A DNA stretch of 13,855 bases from CADCTB01 sp038231955. GTDB taxonomy: Bacteria; Actinomycetota; Acidimicrobiia; Acidimicrobiales; AC-14. Position 1 is the first letter of the stretch, and the number at the start of each line of letters is the position of its first letter. Where the stretch lies: positions 1-13,855 of the forward strand of contig JBBSIS010000076.1 of the NCBI GenBank assembly GCA_038231955.1. The letters are read 5' to 3'. The position numbers and the translations under genes are program-made. The notes beneath the pieces were generated by a model. It was not told where the DNA came from. It worked only from the letters and a program-made list of their open reading frames with translations, and ran no database searches. This document shows positions 12,684 to 13,855 of this stretch, piece after piece.

Positions 12684-13373
12684 TCAGTCACCGTCGGCCC
12701 TGGCTGCGGCGTGGATGTCCTCGGGCCGGGCCACGCCGACGAGGTGGCCGGACAGCGTGGTGACCACCACCCACGGCGCCGGACGCTTCTCGAGGCGGGC
12801 CGACATCTCCTCGGCCGTCACATGGGGCCGGTAGGTGCTCGGCCCCTCCTGCATGGCCGCGGCGATGGCCCGGTCATCCTCGAGGCCCAGGGCGTCGGCC
12901 GGGACCAACCCCACCACCACCCGCTCTTGCCCGGACACCACCAGCGCCATCGGCCATCCGTTCAGCCGGCCGCGCACCTGGGCCACTGTCTCCTCCAACC
13001 GACAGGTCGGCACACTCGGATCGGCCACCGTCGACAGACGAGGCTGGTCGGCAAGGGTGCCCTCGAAGGGCAGCCCGTCGCCGATCCACTCCATCTTCGA
13101 GCCCACGTAGTCGTAGACCTCGCCGAAGCCCAGGCTCTCGAGCCGCCACGCGGCTCGGGGGCTCATGTCTCAGAGGGAGTCGTAGCAGTAGACGATCACC
13201 GGCCGGGCGGCGTCGAGGTGTTCGGGCGCCATTTCGTCGAGCTGCTTGAGCGGTACGTGGACGGCGCCGCGGATATGGGATTCCTCCCACTCCGCCTTGG
13301 GCATCACGTCGACCAGCTGGGCCCCGGCGGCGATGAGCCGCTGTACCTCGTGGCGATCGATCTCGGTGGGCAT
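12684..13373 (-). CDS. Rhodanese-CBS protein with an in-frame UGA (probable selenocysteine 68)
   Basis: From ATG 13373 (AAAGGA 5 nt upstream) the frame runs 229 codons with one internal TGA at 13172-13170, codon 68. Before it is a rhodanese N-half ('AQLVDVMPKAEWEESHIRGA', 'VIVYCYDSL', Cys63). After it, in the same frame, is the rhodanese C-half ('DMSPRAAWRLESLGFGEVYD', 'KMEWIGDGLPFEG'), then a CBS-like pair at about 110-229 ('LVVSGQERVVVGLVPADAL', 'LSGHLVGVARPEDI'). I recall Cys-type relatives with a 'YCxDxxCDxSxRAA' pattern, which puts the UGA at the second Cys. A bSECIS-like hairpin follows. Rhodaneses handle sulfane sulfur; CBS domains sense nucleotides. Ordinary gene callers would split it into 13170-13373 and 12684-13166. 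The alternative is a nonsense mutation or a sequencing error. Confidence 0.75.
13139..13157 (-). promoter_or_regulatory. Candidate bacterial SECIS hairpin
   Basis: On the minus strand CGAGCCGC, GTG, GCGGCTCG forms a perfect 8-bp stem with a GUG loop. Twelve nt separate the UGA from the stem and 20 nt separate it from the loop. This fits the usual bSECIS description: a small loop with G in its first two positions, 16-37 nt after UGA. Other 8-bp hairpins occur in this window, so the fit alone is not proof. Confidence 0.55.
13170..13172 (-). other. In-frame UGA, probable selenocysteine codon
   Basis: This TGA lies between 'YCYDSL' and 'DMSPRAAW' in one continuous rhodanese frame. The residue position matches a Cys in relatives as I recall them. 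Confidence 0.6.
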
Positions 13374-13417
13374 GCAGATCCTTTCTCTCTCCATGGCGGT
13401 CCGCTGTCTGTACCCCG

Positions 13418-13819
13418 TCAGCCGTCGAGGAAGCTCAGGCGCACCCGTCGGCGAGGGTTGTCGTCGTTGAGGTCGACGAGGACCACGCTCTGCCACGTAC
13501 CGAGCTGCATCCGGCCCCCCTCGACGGGGACGACCAACGACGGGCTGACGAACACCGGCAGCACGTGATCGGCGCCGTGGCCAGGGCCGCCATGGCGATG
13601 CCGCCAGCGATCGTCCCGGGGCAGCAGCCGGGCCAGTGCCTCCTCGAGATCAGCCTCCGATCCGGAACCCGTCTCCATCAGGGCCACCCCCGCGGTGGCG
13701 TGGGGGACGAACACCGACAGCAGTCCGTCGCCCAGGGGGCGGCAGAACTCGGCGATCGGCAGGGTCAGGTCCATCATGTGACGGCCTGAGGTATCGAGGG
13801 AGATCTCGGTGGATCGCAC
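13418..13819 (-). CDS. YjbQ/UPF0047 family protein (secondary thiamine-phosphate synthase-type)
   Basis: This 133-residue protein matches the compact YjbQ fold. Signature segments are 'VPHATAGVALMETGSGSEAD' (His40, Glu49), 'HRHGGPGHGADHVLP' (74-88) and 'LGTWQSVVLVDLND' near the C-terminus. The conserved His and Glu residues form the presumed active or metal site. Members have weak thiamine-phosphate synthase activity and are often of unclear cell role. GTG 13819 was chosen because conserved sequence begins right after it. A TAGGTT ending 6 nt before it suggests a leaderless message. The rhodanese gene begins 44 nt after its stop on the same strand, so the two are likely co-transcribed. Confidence 0.93.
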   Translation of the reverse strand: MRSTEISLDTSGRHMMDLTLPIAEFCRPLGDGLLSVFVPHATAGVALMETGSGSEADLEEALARLLPRDDRWRHRHGGPGHGADHVLPVFVSPSLVVPVEGGRMQLGTWQSVVLVDLNDDNPRRRVRLSFLDG

Positions 13820-13825
13820 GGCGAG

Positions 13826-13831
13826 AACCTA
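13826..13831 (-). promoter_or_regulatory. Possible -10 element (TAGGTT) of the yjbQ-rhodanese operon
   Basis: TAGGTT fits TAnnnT and ends 6 nt before the GTG at 13819, so transcription could begin at the start codon. The matching -35 would be at the very edge of the window and is not recognisable. Confidence 0.3.
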
Positions 13832-13833
13832 TG

Positions 13834-13850
13834 CGCCCGCCAAGCGGGCG
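13834..13850. other. Perfect 7-bp inverted repeat upstream of yjbQ
   Basis: cgcccgc (13834-13840) and gcgggcg (13844-13850) are separated by caa. It sits directly upstream of the possible -10 of yjbQ. It could be an operator or the terminator of a gene beyond the window; neither can be decided here. Confidence 0.4.
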
Positions 13851-13855
13851 GTGTC

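Noticed and set aside
12684..13496. Treating 13170-13373 and 12684-13166 as two separate genes, or as a plain pseudogene
   Set aside because: The two pieces share one frame, together make one rhodanese domain, and the break is a single UGA with a hairpin after it. The second piece would start mid-domain with no SD. A pseudogene remains the fallback reading.
1..13855. tRNA, rRNA, CRISPR array, transposase or phage genes
   Set aside because: None was seen on reading either strand; the repeats found are two 17-nt copies and isolated hairpins, not an array.

Overview
This is a high-GC window that looks actinobacterial. Start codons are often GTG, genes overlap tightly (ATGA, GTGA or 8-nt overlaps), and cobB-type cobalamin genes are mixed with the cobalt transporter pair CbtB/CbtA. 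An Acidimicrobiia-like lineage is my guess from overall feel; there is no rRNA or marker gene to prove it.

Layout. Positions 1-183 hold the C-terminal end of a gene, possibly a MinD/ParA/CooC-type ATPase. Positions 233-1640 (minus strand) hold a thiol-redox pair: a CcdA-like membrane electron carrier and a membrane-anchored TlpA/ResA-like thioredoxin. Positions 1646-11893 (plus strand) are a cobalamin gene block for the early-cobalt ('anaerobic') route: cbiA, an unknown 138-aa gene, a compact cobalamin riboswitch (about 3613-3690), then cbiL, cbiF, cbiD, a cbiE-cbiT fusion, a cbiG-cbiH fusion, a 58-aa 2[4Fe-4S] ferredoxin, cbiC, cbiX, cbtB and cbtA. A HAD-family hydrolase is coupled to the end (11890-12585) and is followed by a hairpin that may terminate the operon. 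Positions 12684-13819 (minus strand) hold a rhodanese-CBS protein and a YjbQ/UPF0047 protein.

How it works together. CbtA/CbtB would import cobalt and CbiX would insert it into sirohydrochlorin. CbiL, CbiH, CbiF, CbiG, CbiD, CbiE/CbiT and CbiC then carry out ring methylation, contraction, decarboxylation and methyl migration, and CbiA amidates the a and c side chains. The riboswitch should repress the block from cbiL onward when cobalamin is plentiful. The precorrin-6A reductase gene (cbiJ/cobK), cbiP/cobQ and the nucleotide-loop genes are not in the window.

Most exciting observation: the rhodanese reading frame is interrupted by one in-frame UGA (13170-13172, minus strand). It lies five residues after the rhodanese Cys, where I recall related Cys-type proteins carrying a second Cys. 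Twelve nucleotides after the UGA comes a perfect 8-bp hairpin with a GUG loop, which matches the usual description of a bacterial SECIS element. I read it as a probable selenocysteine-containing rhodanese-CBS protein. A second unusual pattern is that four short gaps between operon genes are each bridged by a tiny ORF overlapping the stop codon before it and the start codon after it. In one gap this ORF contains a 17-nt repeat, and a second copy of that repeat extends the N-terminus of CbiG-CbiH in frame.
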